Shown here in pieces: positions 16,846-25,536 of a stretch of 64,000 nucleotides of DNA. Below the pieces are notes generated by a model. It did no database searches. It was not told the DNA's origin and saw nothing but the letters and a program-made list of their open reading frames with translations. The stretch is taken from contig NZ_NFIP01000002.1 in the NCBI RefSeq assembly GCF_002161805.1, positions 186,001-250,000 on the forward strand, in the 5' to 3' direction. The stretch is from Collinsella sp. An307. GTDB taxonomy: Bacteria > Actinomycetota > Coriobacteriia > Coriobacteriales > Coriobacteriaceae. The stretch's first letter is position 1. Each line of letters opens with the position of its first letter. The position numbers and the translations under genes were made by a program.

Positions 16846-18186
16846 TCAGTGGAAGGTGTTCCAGACTGTGGTGAGACCGTCGATAAAGCGGTCGATATCC
16901 GCCTGGTCGTTGTAGAAGGCGAGGCTCGCGCGGCAGCAGGCGAGGTTCTCGCAGCCCATCCAGGCGAGCAGCGGCTGTGCGCAGTGGTGCCCGGCGCGGA
17001 TGCACACGCCCTGCATGTCGAGGATGCTCGCGACGTCGTGGGGGTGGATGCCGCGCACGTTGAAGCTGATGACACCCAGGTGACGGTCCCAGTAGATGGA
17101 CCCCAGGATGTCGATGAAGGGGAGCTCCACCATACGGGACATGGCGTAATGGACGAGCGCCTGCTCGCGCGCGTGTACGGCGTCGTAGCCCACCTGCTCG
17201 GTCAGGTAGGTGAGGGCGGCCCCCGTGGCGAAGATGCCCGCGGCGTCCTGCGTGCCCGCCTCGAACTTCTCGGGCACGGGTGCCCAGACGGCGGACTGCT
17301 CGGTCACCGAGTCGATCATCTCACCGCCGGTGAGGAAGGGCTCGGCCTGCTCTAGAAGCGCGCGGTGTCCCCACAGCACGCCCACGCCCATGGGCCCGAG
17401 CGCCTTGTGAGCGGAAAACGCGAGGAAGTCCGCACCGAGTGTGCGCACGTCCACGGGCATGTGGGGGACGGACTGCGCGGCGTCGACAACGAGGTAGCCG
17501 CCCTGCGCATGCACGGCGCGGGCGAGCTTTTCCACCGGTACGCGGCAGCCAAGGACATTTGAGACCTGCGTGGCGGCCACGATCTTGGTCTTGGGGCCGA
17601 TCTTGGCGGCGATCTCCTCATCGGTGAGCTCGCCGGTCTTGGTGGGGTAGAGGTAGACGAGCGTGGCTCCTGCCGCCCGGCACGCCTGCTGCCAGGGGAT
17701 GAGGTTGGAGTGATGCTCCATGATAGTGATGGCGACCTCATCGCCGGGCTCAAGCACCGTGGGCGCGAACGCCTTGGCAACAAGGTTCAGCGACTCGCTG
17801 GTGTTGCGGGTGAAGACGATCTCAGAGGCCTGCGCGCGCCCGCGCTCGTCCACGGCGCCGATGAGCGTTGCGATTTGAGCGCGCACCTTGGCGATGGCCT
17901 CGGTCGCCTCGACGGAGAGCGAGTAGAGACCGCGGAGCGGGTTGGCGTTCATGGTTTCATAGAACCGGCGCTGCGCGTCGAGGACCACGGCAGGGCGCTG
18001 CGCGGTGGCGGCGCTGTCGAGAAAAGCGATGTCCGAATGCCCCGTGAGCAGCGGAAAGTCTGCCTTGTAGGGGTTGGCGGCGATATCGAGCTTGGGCCAG
18101 GTGCGGGAGGCCTCGTCGCTCGCGTCGATGACGGGCGCCTCGGGCGCGGTGCAGCTCTCGCAGCGAACGTTCTCGGTGTCGATCAT
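16846..18186 (-). CDS. sufS: SufS cysteine desulfurase
   Basis: 446-residue PLP enzyme that takes sulphur from cysteine for Fe-S assembly. The start of the fold reads FLDSAATAQRPAVV. The PLP lysine lies in FSAHKALGPMGVGVLWG, and the active-site Cys in IRAGHHCAQPLL near the end, typical of group II (SufS/CsdA) enzymes. An N-terminal 40-residue extension carries an odd CESC pair. The ATG overlaps the sufD stop by 4 bases, so translation is coupled. The sulphur acceptor SufU is the next gene. A longer upstream frame on this strand is only a shadow of sufD. Confidence 0.97.
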   Translation of the reverse strand: MIDTENVRCESCTAPEAPVIDASDEASRTWPKLDIAANPYKADFPLLTGHSDIAFLDSAATAQRPAVVLDAQRRFYETMNANPLRGLYSLSVEATEAIAKVRAQIATLIGAVDERGRAQASEIVFTRNTSESLNLVAKAFAPTVLEPGDEVAITIMEHHSNLIPWQQACRAAGATLVYLYPTKTGELTDEEIAAKIGPKTKIVAATQVSNVLGCRVPVEKLARAVHAQGGYLVVDAAQSVPHMPVDVRTLGADFLAFSAHKALGPMGVGVLWGHRALLEQAEPFLTGGEMIDSVTEQSAVWAPVPEKFEAGTQDAAGIFATGAALTYLTEQVGYDAVHAREQALVHYAMSRMVELPFIDILGSIYWDRHLGVISFNVRGIHPHDVASILDMQGVCIRAGHHCAQPLLAWMGCENLACCRASLAFYNDQADIDRFIDGLTTVWNTFH

Positions 18187-19487
18187 GCTGCGTCCTCCTC
18201 GGTCTCGTCGATATCGAAATCCTCGACCAGACGCTCGGCCAGACGCGCGACCGCGGCGCGGGCGCCCTCGGTGGGGGCGGTGAGTGCGGCGTCCTCGAGC
18301 TTGGCGGTGAGGAAGAGCGCCTCTGCCGCCTCGGGCGAGATGCCGCGGCTCATCATGTAGAAGAGCTGGTCGGGGCGGACGTGCCCGATGGTTGCGCCGT
18401 GGTTGCCGGCGACGTCGTCCTCGTCGCAAAGGATGGTCGGGACGGTCTTGTTGTCCACGCCCTCGCTTGCGATGAGCACGGTCTCGCGCTCGGTGCCCTC
18501 GGAGCCCTTGCAGCCGTGGACGAGGTCGATGGTGCCGCGCAGGACTTTCTTAGAGGTGCCGGCGAGCACGCCGTTTGCGAGGATGTTGGAGACGGTCTTG
18601 CGCCCGCGGTGGCGGACGGTGTAGGCAAAGTCGCGGCTCTCGGCGCCGGTTGCAAGGTAGCTCGTGTCGATGTCGGCGCGGGCGCCGTCGGCGCGGAGGT
18701 CCGCCACAAGGCCGGTGTAGGTCGTGCCGCCGCCCAGCACCACGTGGCGCACGGTGAGCCGTGCGCCCTCGTCGAGCACGTAGCCCTCGTCGTCCAAAAC
18801 CACGGTTGCGGGCAGGGCGCACACGTAGACGGTAACGTTCACGCGCGAGCGCGCGCCAGCAAAGACGCGCAGCTCGGAGCCAATGAGGGCGGCAGCGTCC
18901 GCATCGCCAAAGTCATCGGTACCGTCGAGCTCGATCACAAGGTCGAGCTCGGAGTCGGGCGCGGCCACCACGTCGACGGCAACGGCCGCGGCTGCGCGCT
19001 CCTCGCCCTCTACGCGCACGACCGCGCGGGCGCGCTCACCCTCAGTTGTGCCGAGGGCCACCGGCTCGCCGGCGAGAAAGTTCAGGTAGGAGCGGGCGTC
19101 GTGGCCCATGCCCGTCTCAAAGGCACGGGCGATGTCGCCCTCGGCTTCCTCGCGGCAGGCGCGCTCCTGGTAGCGCGAGAGCGCCGGAATGTCGAGGTCG
19201 CCGAGGTCCCCGTCCGCATCGGCACGCGTGCCGCCCGTCTTGGCGGCGCGCAGGCAGGCACGGTCATCCGCCGTGTCGCCTCGTGCGGCGTCCACGCGCT
19301 CCTGCATCTCGGCCACCGCGACCTCAAAGGGCCGCGCGTTGTCAAAGAGCTCCTGCGGCGCGTCCACGTCAACGGCGCCGACGGGGGCAAGGCCGGCGGG
19401 AATGGCGACCTTGGCGTTGTTCATCTTGAGCCAGCCCCACGTGGGCGCGGGCATAGCGCTGGCGTTGCGTATGGTGAGAGCGTCCAT
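18183..19487 (-). CDS. sufD: SufD, Fe-S scaffold complex subunit
   Basis: 434-residue SufB/SufD-family protein with the right-handed beta-helix core and the conserved C-terminal block (SEGVDNKTVPTILCDEDDVAGNHGATIGHVRPDQLFYMMSRGISPEAAEALFL region). It pairs with SufB to form SufBC2D. It lies between sufB, whose ORF ends one base upstream, and sufS, which overlaps it. Sequence outside the C-terminal block is Ala/Asp/Val-rich and divergent, as is usual for SufD. The assignment rests on that block and on the operon order. Confidence 0.94.
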   Translation of the reverse strand: MDALTIRNASAMPAPTWGWLKMNNAKVAIPAGLAPVGAVDVDAPQELFDNARPFEVAVAEMQERVDAARGDTADDRACLRAAKTGGTRADADGDLGDLDIPALSRYQERACREEAEGDIARAFETGMGHDARSYLNFLAGEPVALGTTEGERARAVVRVEGEERAAAAVAVDVVAAPDSELDLVIELDGTDDFGDADAAALIGSELRVFAGARSRVNVTVYVCALPATVVLDDEGYVLDEGARLTVRHVVLGGGTTYTGLVADLRADGARADIDTSYLATGAESRDFAYTVRHRGRKTVSNILANGVLAGTSKKVLRGTIDLVHGCKGSEGTERETVLIASEGVDNKTVPTILCDEDDVAGNHGATIGHVRPDQLFYMMSRGISPEAAEALFLTAKLEDAALTAPTEGARAAVARLAERLVEDFDIDETEEDAA

Positions 19488-20900
19488 CTAGCCGATCGCC
19501 CCTTCCATCTCGAGCTTGATGAGGTTGTTCATCTCAACGGCGTATTCGAGTGGCAGCTCCTTGGCAACCGGGTTCGCAAAGCCGTTCACGATCATCGCGC
19601 GCGCCTCCTCCTCAGAGATGCCGCGGCTCATAAGGTAGAAGACCTTGTCGTCGCCGATGCGGCCGATCGTTGCTTCGTGACCAATGTCGACGTTTTTGGC
19701 GCGCACGTCCATCGCGGGGATGGTGTCCGAGCGGCTCTCGTCGTCGAGCATGAGCGACTGGCAGCTGACCGTTGCCTGCGCGCCCTCTGCCGCGGGCGTC
19801 ACCACAATGGAGGAGCGGAACGTCTGGATGCCGCCTCCCTTGGAGATACCCTTGGTCTCCACGGTCGCGCGGGTGTCGGGCGCGGCCATGACCACCTTGG
19901 TGCCGGTGTCGAGGTTCTGGCCCGCGCCCGCAAAGGTGATGCCGGTAAAGCTCGAGCGCGCGCGTCGCCCGGTGAGCACGCTCATGGGGTAGAGATAGCC
20001 CACGTGGCTGCCAAAGGAGCCGCTGATCCACTCGATCTCGCCGTCTTCCTCCACGCGTGCGCGCTTGGTGTTCAAGTTGTACATGTTTTTCGACCAGTTC
20101 TCGATGGTCGAGTAGCGCAGGTGCGCGCGGCGTCCCACAAAGAGCTCCACGGCGCCCGCGTGCAGGTTTGCCACGTTGTACTTAGGCGCCGAGCATCCCT
20201 CGATAAAGTGCAGGTCGGCGTCGTCCTCGACGATGATGAGCGTGTGCTCAAACTGACCGGCGCCCTTGGCGTTCAGGCGGAAGTAGCTCTGGAGCGGGAA
20301 GTCGAGCTTGGTGCCGGCGGGCACGTAGACAAACGAGCCGCCGCTCCACACCGCACCGTGGAGCGCGGCAAACTTGTGGTCCGTCGGCGGGATGAGCGTC
20401 ATGAACTTCTCGCGAATGAGCTCCTCCCAGCGCGGCTCGTGGAGCGCCTCCTCAATACCGGAGTAGACGATGCCCATCTTGGAGGCGGTGTCCTGCATGT
20501 TGTGGTAGACAAGCTCCGAGTCGTACTGAGCGCCCACGCCGGCGAGGTAGCTCCGCTCCGCCTCGGGGATGCCCAGACGCTCAAAGGTGTTCTTGATGTC
20601 GTCGGGCACGTCCTCCCAGGTGGCGGACTGGTCGGTGTTGGGCTTCACGTAGGTGGCGATGTGGTCCATGTCGAGACCCGCGATCGAAGGGCCCCACGTG
20701 GGGTCGGGGAAGCTGTTGTAGATCTCGAGCGACTTCAGACGAAACTCGAGCATCCACTGGGGCTCGTCCTTGCGGCGGGAGATCTCGGTCACGATCTCGG
20801 GCGTGAGGCCCTCGGCCAGGCGCTCAAAGCCCTCCTCGGAATCTTTGAAGTCGTAGAGGCTGCGGTCGATATCCGCGACCTCGGTGCGCTGCTTTGCCAT
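19488..20900 (-). CDS. sufB: SufB, Fe-S scaffold protein
   Basis: 470 residues, the normal SufB length. Family blocks are clear: YSGIEEALHEPRWEELIREKFMTL, GSFVYVPAGTKLDFPLQSYFR, the Cys-bearing IEGCSAPKYNVANLHAG, and the C-terminal HEATIGRIGDDKVFYLMSRGISEEEARAMIV. SufB is the site where clusters are built, working with SufC ATPase and SufD. It is second in the operon, 9 bases from sufC, and directly abuts sufD. Confidence 0.97.
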   Translation of the reverse strand: MAKQRTEVADIDRSLYDFKDSEEGFERLAEGLTPEIVTEISRRKDEPQWMLEFRLKSLEIYNSFPDPTWGPSIAGLDMDHIATYVKPNTDQSATWEDVPDDIKNTFERLGIPEAERSYLAGVGAQYDSELVYHNMQDTASKMGIVYSGIEEALHEPRWEELIREKFMTLIPPTDHKFAALHGAVWSGGSFVYVPAGTKLDFPLQSYFRLNAKGAGQFEHTLIIVEDDADLHFIEGCSAPKYNVANLHAGAVELFVGRRAHLRYSTIENWSKNMYNLNTKRARVEEDGEIEWISGSFGSHVGYLYPMSVLTGRRARSSFTGITFAGAGQNLDTGTKVVMAAPDTRATVETKGISKGGGIQTFRSSIVVTPAAEGAQATVSCQSLMLDDESRSDTIPAMDVRAKNVDIGHEATIGRIGDDKVFYLMSRGISEEEARAMIVNGFANPVAKELPLEYAVEMNNLIKLEMEGAIG

Positions 20901-20909
20901 CGCGCCTCC

Positions 20910-21755
20910 TTAGCGCTCGACGACGGCCGAGAGGTCGGCGGCGTCGATCCCGTCGAGTGCGCCCGTGCCGGACGCCTGACCGTCCGCGCCGACAGCGCCC
21001 TCGCCGGCCTGCTCAAAGGACTCAAAGCCGTTCTCGTCGATCCAAGGGATGAGGGAGGCGTCGTCCTCGCGCACCATGCGGCCCTGGACCATGACATGCA
21101 CGCGATCAACGTCCACGTGCTCCAGGATACGGGTGTTGTGCGTGATGATAATGAGCGAGCCGTCGCAGGTCTTGCGGTAGAGGTCCATGCCGCGACTCAC
21201 AACGCTGAGCGCGTCGACGTCGAGGCCGGAGTCAGTCTCGTCGAGGATGGCGAGCTTGGGCTGGAGGAGCAAAAGTTGGAGCATCTCGACCTTCTTCTTC
21301 TCGCCGCCCGAGAAGCCCACGCCAAGCTCACGGTTGAGGTAGCTCGGGTCCATGTCGAGCTCGGCGCAGAGCTCCTTCACGCGACGACGGAACTCCTTGC
21401 CCTTAAGCGCCCGGTCTGGGCGCGCGGCGAGCGTGGCGCGCAAAAAGCTCGAGAGTGGCACGCCGGGGATTTCGACCGGCGCCTGGAAGGAGAGGAAAAG
21501 TCCCGCACGGGAGCGCTTGTCGGGCGAAAGCTCGGTCACGTCCTCGCCGTCGAAGGTGATGGTGCCCGCGGTCTGGGTGTAGACGGGGTCGCCCATGATG
21601 ACGTGGCCCAAGGTGGACTTGCCGGCGCCGTTGGGGCCCATGAGGACGTGCGTCTCGCCGGCGTCGACGGCAAGGTCGATGCCGTGGAGGATCTCCTTCT
21701 CATCGACCGCGGCCGAGAGGCCCTGGACGCTGAGCAGCGGGGTGGAAGCGGGCAT
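20910..21755 (-). CDS. sufC: SufC, Fe-S assembly ATPase
   Basis: 281-residue ABC-type ATPase. Walker A is GPNGAGKST, the signature is FSGGEKKKVEM, and Walker B with the D-loop is LAILDETDSGLDVDAL, all characteristic of SufC. The protein is about 30 residues longer than usual because of an Ala/Gly/Asp-rich tail ending DAADLSAVVER. It is the first gene of the operon. The start MPASTPLL at 21755 follows AAGGAG; a longer frame extends back into the promoter and regulator and is rejected. Confidence 0.97.
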   Translation of the reverse strand: MPASTPLLSVQGLSAAVDEKEILHGIDLAVDAGETHVLMGPNGAGKSTLGHVIMGDPVYTQTAGTITFDGEDVTELSPDKRSRAGLFLSFQAPVEIPGVPLSSFLRATLAARPDRALKGKEFRRRVKELCAELDMDPSYLNRELGVGFSGGEKKKVEMLQLLLLQPKLAILDETDSGLDVDALSVVSRGMDLYRKTCDGSLIIITHNTRILEHVDVDRVHVMVQGRMVREDDASLIPWIDENGFESFEQAGEGAVGADGQASGTGALDGIDAADLSAVVER

Positions 21756-21774
21756 AGTGGCTCCTTGCTGTGCG

Positions 21775-21863
21775 TAGGATGAAAATCCTAGGAATAATCT
21801 CGGATTAACGATAAGATGAATGCCGGTGAAGTCAAGATGAAATCCGACTAATCCACTAGGATT
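21775..21863. promoter_or_regulatory. suf promoter with repeated AATCC/GGATT palindromes (probable Rrf2 operators)
   Basis: A minus-strand promoter is visible as TTGACT (complement of 21830-21835) and TATCGT (complement of 21808-21813), 16 bases apart. Three inverted repeats surround it: TAGGAT-GAAA-ATCCTA at 21775-21790, AATC-TCG-GATT at 21796-21806 and AATCC-ACTA-GGATT at 21850-21863, plus a lone AATCC at 21841-21845. The divergent regulator gene next door makes this the natural operator. Binding is inferred. Confidence 0.65.
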
Positions 21864-21992
21864 TCTTGTGCCATTTGGGTGCCGCATGTGGAGCGGGGCC
21901 GTAACGCGACATCTACCGCAGGGTGCCCCGATCCGGCCGCTTTGCCACCTTTGCGGGCCAAAGCTGAAGCCACCGCAGGAAGGAGCGAGCGC

Positions 21993-22433
21993 GTGCTTAT
22001 ATCGTCTAAAGGGCGCTACGCGCTGCGCCTCATGATCTATATCGCCGCCTTCGGTCGCGAGGACGGTCACAAGGTCGCCCTGCGCGAGGTGGCGGCGGGG
22101 GAGGACATCTCCCTAAAATACCTCGAGCAGCTCGTGCGCCCGCTCATGCAGGCCGGGCTGCTCAAGAGCGTGCGGGGCAAAGGCGGTGGCTACGTGCTGG
22201 CCCGTCCCGCGACCGATATTCGCGCGGGCGATATCCTGCGCGTCGCGGAGGGCACCACGGCGCCTGTGGCCTGCGAGGGTATCGAGGGGGCGTGCTACCG
22301 CGCCGGCCTTTGCTCGACGGTTAAGTTCTGGACCGGCCTCGACGAGGTGATAGAACGCTACGTGGACGGTGTGACGCTCGCCGACCTCGCCGCCGTGCCC
22401 GAGATCAACCTCGAGATTTCGACGGGAGAGTAG
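21993..22433 (+). CDS. Rrf2/IscR-family Fe-S responsive regulator
   Basis: 146 residues. A winged helix starts LISSKGRYALRLMIYIA and includes the recognition region ISLKYLEQLVRPLMQAGLLKSVRGKGGGYVLARP, the Rrf2 hallmark. Three Cys in CEGIEGACYRAGLC (spacing 6 and 5) match the cluster-ligand region of IscR-like members. It is divergent from sufCBDSU with palindromes between, so it probably senses Fe-S supply and represses or adjusts suf. GTG at 21993 follows AAGGAG and fits the family start; longer ATG starts add unrelated residues. Confidence 0.92.
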   Translation: MLISSKGRYALRLMIYIAAFGREDGHKVALREVAAGEDISLKYLEQLVRPLMQAGLLKSVRGKGGGYVLARPATDIRAGDILRVAEGTTAPVACEGIEGACYRAGLCSTVKFWTGLDEVIERYVDGVTLADLAAVPEINLEISTGE

Positions 22434-22473
22434 GACAGGCTCCACCCGAACCTTGGTTGTTATGTTCGAAATG

Positions 22474-22526
22474 GCAGAAAGCCACTCCTCAGCACGGTGC
22501 AGATATGCTGAGGAGTGGCTTTCTGC
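22474..22526. repeat. 21-bp perfect inverted repeat (long hairpin)
   Basis: Arms 22474-22494 and 22506-22526 are exact complements (GCAGAAAGCCACTC... and reverse), with an 11-base loop. The right arm runs into a palindrome TGCTGTACAGCA (22524-22535). There is no U-run on either strand, so it is not a standard terminator, although it lies 40 bases past the regulator stop. Confidence 0.85.
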
Positions 22527-22557
22527 TGTACAGCACCAAAATGTGATGTGAAAATAG

Positions 22558-22591
22558 CAGAAAACCACTCGTGAGTAAACAGAAGAGTGGT
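22558..22591. repeat. Degenerate second copy of the hairpin motif
   Basis: GCAGAAAACCACTC at 22558-22571 repeats the left arm of the 22474 hairpin with one change, and GAGTGGT at 22585-22591 pairs with its end. This gives a shorter 7-bp stem in the same arrangement. Confidence 0.65.
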
Positions 22592-22805
22592 GGATACGCA
22601 ACGGTCGCCCAAGGAGCACGGCCTGTCGAGACTCCGCCCGGTGCTACCCGTACGCTTCAAGCTGAACTTCAACCTTAATTGAATTGCGTGGGGGTGGCGT
22701 GATTTGCTTGACCCCCGCTTAAGACGCTTGCAATACTGGGCTTCTCATGGTCTGTGACCCGTACCATAACCGCGCTTGCTCTTTGGAGCCGCAGATTGGA
22801 GCGAC
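22592..22805. other. Leader region of the surface-protein gene
   Basis: No gene seen. It must hold the promoter of the gene at 22806; no clean box pair stands out. Confidence 0.3.
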
Positions 22806-24725
22806 ATGAAGCCCCGCCACCTCGCTGTTGCCGCAGGACTCGCCCTTACGCTTTCCTTTGGAGCCGCGCATGCGGCAACGCCCGTTTATGCTGAAGAGGC
22901 GTCTGTCGAGCACGATGCTAACGCCGCGGCGCAGCCGGAAGGTTCCTCGTCAGCCGGCGCGGATACGACTGGTACGGGGGATGTGGCAGCGGATGACGTT
23001 GCCGCGGAGCCTCTGCCTGCGCCGAGCGATTACGATAAGACCGACTTTTGCGAGGACGTCGCCCCCGCCTCTGCGCGGTCAGCACGCTCCTCGGCATCGA
23101 GCCTCTCATCCGTCTCGGTTTCCAGCGAGATGAAGTACTTCACCAAGTACGAGAGCCACAGCAACTACCGCCAGGGCTTCGGGCGAGGAGATGGCTACAA
23201 CGCGCTCGGCTACTATCAGTTTGACCGGCGGTACTCGCTCATCTCGTTCGTCACGGCGGTGTATAGTGCCAATCCCGCGAAGTACTCCATGCTCAAACCG
23301 GTGATCGACCGGGGGAGTGAGATCGCGGGCGCGTCGTCCATGTACGATTCTGAGGCGGGAACGCTGAACGAGCTCGGTCAGCTGGCGCAGAATGCGTGGT
23401 ACGCCGCCTATGACACCGACCCCGCGGAGTTCTCGGCGTTTCAGGATGCGTATGCGTACAACAGCTACTACGTTCCGACCGAGCGTTGGCTCAAGAGCGA
23501 GCTGGGCATCGATATGTTCGGCCGCGCCGATTGCGTCAAGGGCATGGTGTGGGGACTCTCCAACATGTGGGGTACGAACGGCGTGAAGAAGGTTATGTGC
23601 GGAGCGAGCCTCAGCAACGATATGACAGACCGTGAGTTTGTGACGGCCCTAGCGACCCAGATGACGGACAACATCGCGCAGTACAGCTCGCAGACGCGGT
23701 ACTACAAGGGTTGGGGGGACCGTTATCGCAACGAGCTGAATGACTGCCTGGCATATATCTCGCTGCATGAGGCAGAGCAGGACGTCGGGGGTGCGGTGGA
23801 TGATCCGTCTGCCGGTTCAGATGCGACGGGGCCCGGTGCGTCTGACTCCAATGGAGACGCGGCGGACGAGCCGACGCAGGGGGAAGGGATTGACGGTGCG
23901 GGATCGTCTTCTGGTGCCTCTGGCGAGGGCGGCGCGTCCGATGGTGCGGGCGCTGGATCCGATTCCGGTCAGACCGCGGGCGACTCGAGCGATGCCGCCG
24001 ATCCGGGGACTGCGGGCGGAGGCTCGGCCGATGAGCCCGATGGCGGCGCTTCGAGCGACGGTTCGGCCGACGCGGGTGCGGACGGTGCCGGGTCTGACGA
24101 CTCGGATGGCGCGGGGTCGGATACTTCGGCCGATGGATCGCAGGGCAGCGAGGATTCGACCGTCGATAGTGGCTCGGACGCCGGGAGCGGGTCGGATACG
24201 GAGGGTGGCACCGATTCCGACGGTGCGGATGCCGTCGATCCGGTGACGCCGCAGTCTGCTCCGAGCACGCCTGGAGGCAGCGTGGACTCCGGTCAGGCGG
24301 ACAACTCTAACGGCAGCGATGCCGAGAGCGACGCGACCGCTGATGGGTCTGCTGAGGGCGACTCATCCGAGGGAGACACCTCGAATGACGCCTCTGGGCA
24401 GGGGACCTCCGCTGCAGATGAAGACACGCAGGGCGATGGGGGCGGAAAGGCCCCAGGGGATGATGCGGCTAAGAAGACGGGTGCCGATGGCGAGCGGGAC
24501 GGTGCTGCCGACCCGGCGAACGCGAGCGACCCCTCTGGCTCAGACGGCGGCAACGGGTCGAGCAAAAGCAGTACCAACGGCGCCAAGCGCTTGCCGCAAA
24601 CCTCAGACCTTGCGCTTTTCGCAGGCCTGGCGGGCGCAAGCGCCGCAACATTCGGCGCGACGTTTGTCTTTGCCGGCAAGAGCGGCATCATCAAGCGCAA
24701 GGACGGTAGCGACAGCGCGGAGTAG
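22806..24725 (+). CDS. LPQTS-anchored surface protein with Ser/Asp/Gly-rich stalk
   Basis: 639 residues. A signal peptide (MKPRHLAVAAGLALTLSFGAAHAA) comes first. A folded region of about 210 residues starts near MKYFTKYESHSNYRQGF and includes DGYNALGYYQFDRRYSL and WGLSNMWGTNGVKKVM. It resembles domains in other coriobacterial surface proteins and, loosely, lysozyme-like folds, but I cannot name it. About 270 residues of Ser/Asp/Gly/Ala/Glu stalk follow. The end is a sortase signal: LPQTS, a hydrophobic span, then KSGIIKRKDG. The start MKPRHL is chosen for the signal peptide and a GGAG site; an upstream TTG is possible. No sortase gene is in the window. Confidence 0.88.
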   Translation: MKPRHLAVAAGLALTLSFGAAHAATPVYAEEASVEHDANAAAQPEGSSSAGADTTGTGDVAADDVAAEPLPAPSDYDKTDFCEDVAPASARSARSSASSLSSVSVSSEMKYFTKYESHSNYRQGFGRGDGYNALGYYQFDRRYSLISFVTAVYSANPAKYSMLKPVIDRGSEIAGASSMYDSEAGTLNELGQLAQNAWYAAYDTDPAEFSAFQDAYAYNSYYVPTERWLKSELGIDMFGRADCVKGMVWGLSNMWGTNGVKKVMCGASLSNDMTDREFVTALATQMTDNIAQYSSQTRYYKGWGDRYRNELNDCLAYISLHEAEQDVGGAVDDPSAGSDATGPGASDSNGDAADEPTQGEGIDGAGSSSGASGEGGASDGAGAGSDSGQTAGDSSDAADPGTAGGGSADEPDGGASSDGSADAGADGAGSDDSDGAGSDTSADGSQGSEDSTVDSGSDAGSGSDTEGGTDSDGADAVDPVTPQSAPSTPGGSVDSGQADNSNGSDAESDATADGSAEGDSSEGDTSNDASGQGTSAADEDTQGDGGGKAPGDDAAKKTGADGERDGAADPANASDPSGSDGGNGSSKSSTNGAKRLPQTSDLALFAGLAGASAATFGATFVFAGKSGIIKRKDGSDSAE

Positions 24726-24751
24726 CCGTTAGGTACATATCGGCTTGTAAG

Positions 24752-24787
24752 GGCCGCGCACGGGGTGACCGTGCGCGGCCTGTTTTA
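24752..24787 (+). terminator. Terminator of the surface-protein gene
   Basis: Perfect 12-bp GC stem (GGCCGCGCACGG with CCGTGCGCGGCC, loop GGTGA) followed by TGTTTTA, 26 bases after the stop. Confidence 0.92.
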
Positions 24788-24852
24788 GCTGCAGACCAAG
24801 GGCCCTGCACAAAGGTTTGCTCCGGTTATACTCTTATAAGAGATGAGGCCTC

Positions 24853-25044
24853 ATGGCGAGTCCGGAGATGCATGGAGCCTGTGTGCAAGATGCCGTGAAC
24901 GTGCTTTTGGCTGATGAGCTGGTACGCATCCGCAACGTATGTCGTATCCATCGGTTTGTGCGAAAGCTGCACCTGTTTGACTCTCGTGCCCGATGGTTGA
25001 CCTTATCTGCGGTGAGGTATGGACTGCGCGCGATGAGGGTCTAA
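24853..25044 (+). pseudogene. Decayed MntA-like nucleotidyltransferase (antitoxin) remnant
   Basis: A 63-codon frame reads IRNVCRIHRFVRKLHLFDSRARW. This closely matches the start of minimal nucleotidyltransferases (typically ...RKLYLFGSRARGD). The key Gly of the GS motif is Asp here, and the downstream Asp-x-Asp part is lost: the frame ends and another frame continues with VDLICGEVWTARDEGLKRES. MntA proteins are antitoxins that AMPylate HepT toxins, and a HepT remnant follows. The identification rests on this short motif and the context. Confidence 0.5.
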
Positions 25045-25107
25045 AGCGAGAGAGCGTCTACCGTTTACTCTAGGAGGCTAACGCACTGTCTTTCGAGGTA
25101 AAGTTAA

Positions 25108-25272
25108 CCCTGCCCTGAAGTTCCATGGGACGCCGTGCGCGGCTTGCGCAATCGCCTTGCTCACGATTGCTCGCATGTGGATCGCGCCATTGTATGGGAA
25201 ACGCTTTCGAACGGTATTGATGAGCTCAACCGCGTGGCTGAGGATTATATCGCGAAGCATGGACTCGAGTGA
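25108..25272 (+). pseudogene. Decayed HepT-like (DUF86) toxin, C-terminal fragment
   Basis: After an in-frame stop at 25105-25107 the frame reads PCPEVPWDAVRGLRNRLAHDC then VDRAIVWETLSNGIDELN to a stop at 25270-25272. PW...GLRNRLAHD...VD...VW is the signature of HepT ribonucleases; the active site is Arg-x4-6-His, here RNRLAH. The N-terminal half is gone, so it cannot be functional. It lies directly after the nucleotidyltransferase remnant, the normal MntA-HepT order. Confidence 0.6.
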
Positions 25273-25536
25273 TGTGGTGGTAGCCGGATATGTTGAAAAT
25301 GGATGTATTCGTTGGTTATTTCGCGCACTGTTTTTTTGCTTTCGCTTTAGCGTTTTGCTCTCCTTGGCCGAACCGATGCACAAAGGTTGACTGCGCTTAC
25401 ATCAATGCTATGACGAAGGAGCCAATCGAACTCATCTGAAGGTTGTCTATGTCTTTCCGGTGCGCGTTGTGCCAAATGCGTTCTCGCGTACAATATTCCG
25501 AGATGTAGGTGCAGAAGGGGAGATGCGACGCAAGCT
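25273..25536. other. Intergenic region, no gene seen
   Basis: AT-rich spacer before the glycosyltransferase at 25537. No frame with a recognised family; it probably contains that gene's promoter. Confidence 0.35.

Noticed and set aside
18381-21782. 1133-codon plus-strand open frame
   Set aside because: It is antisense to sufS, D, B and C, which have clear motifs; GC-rich codon bias leaves the opposite strand open.
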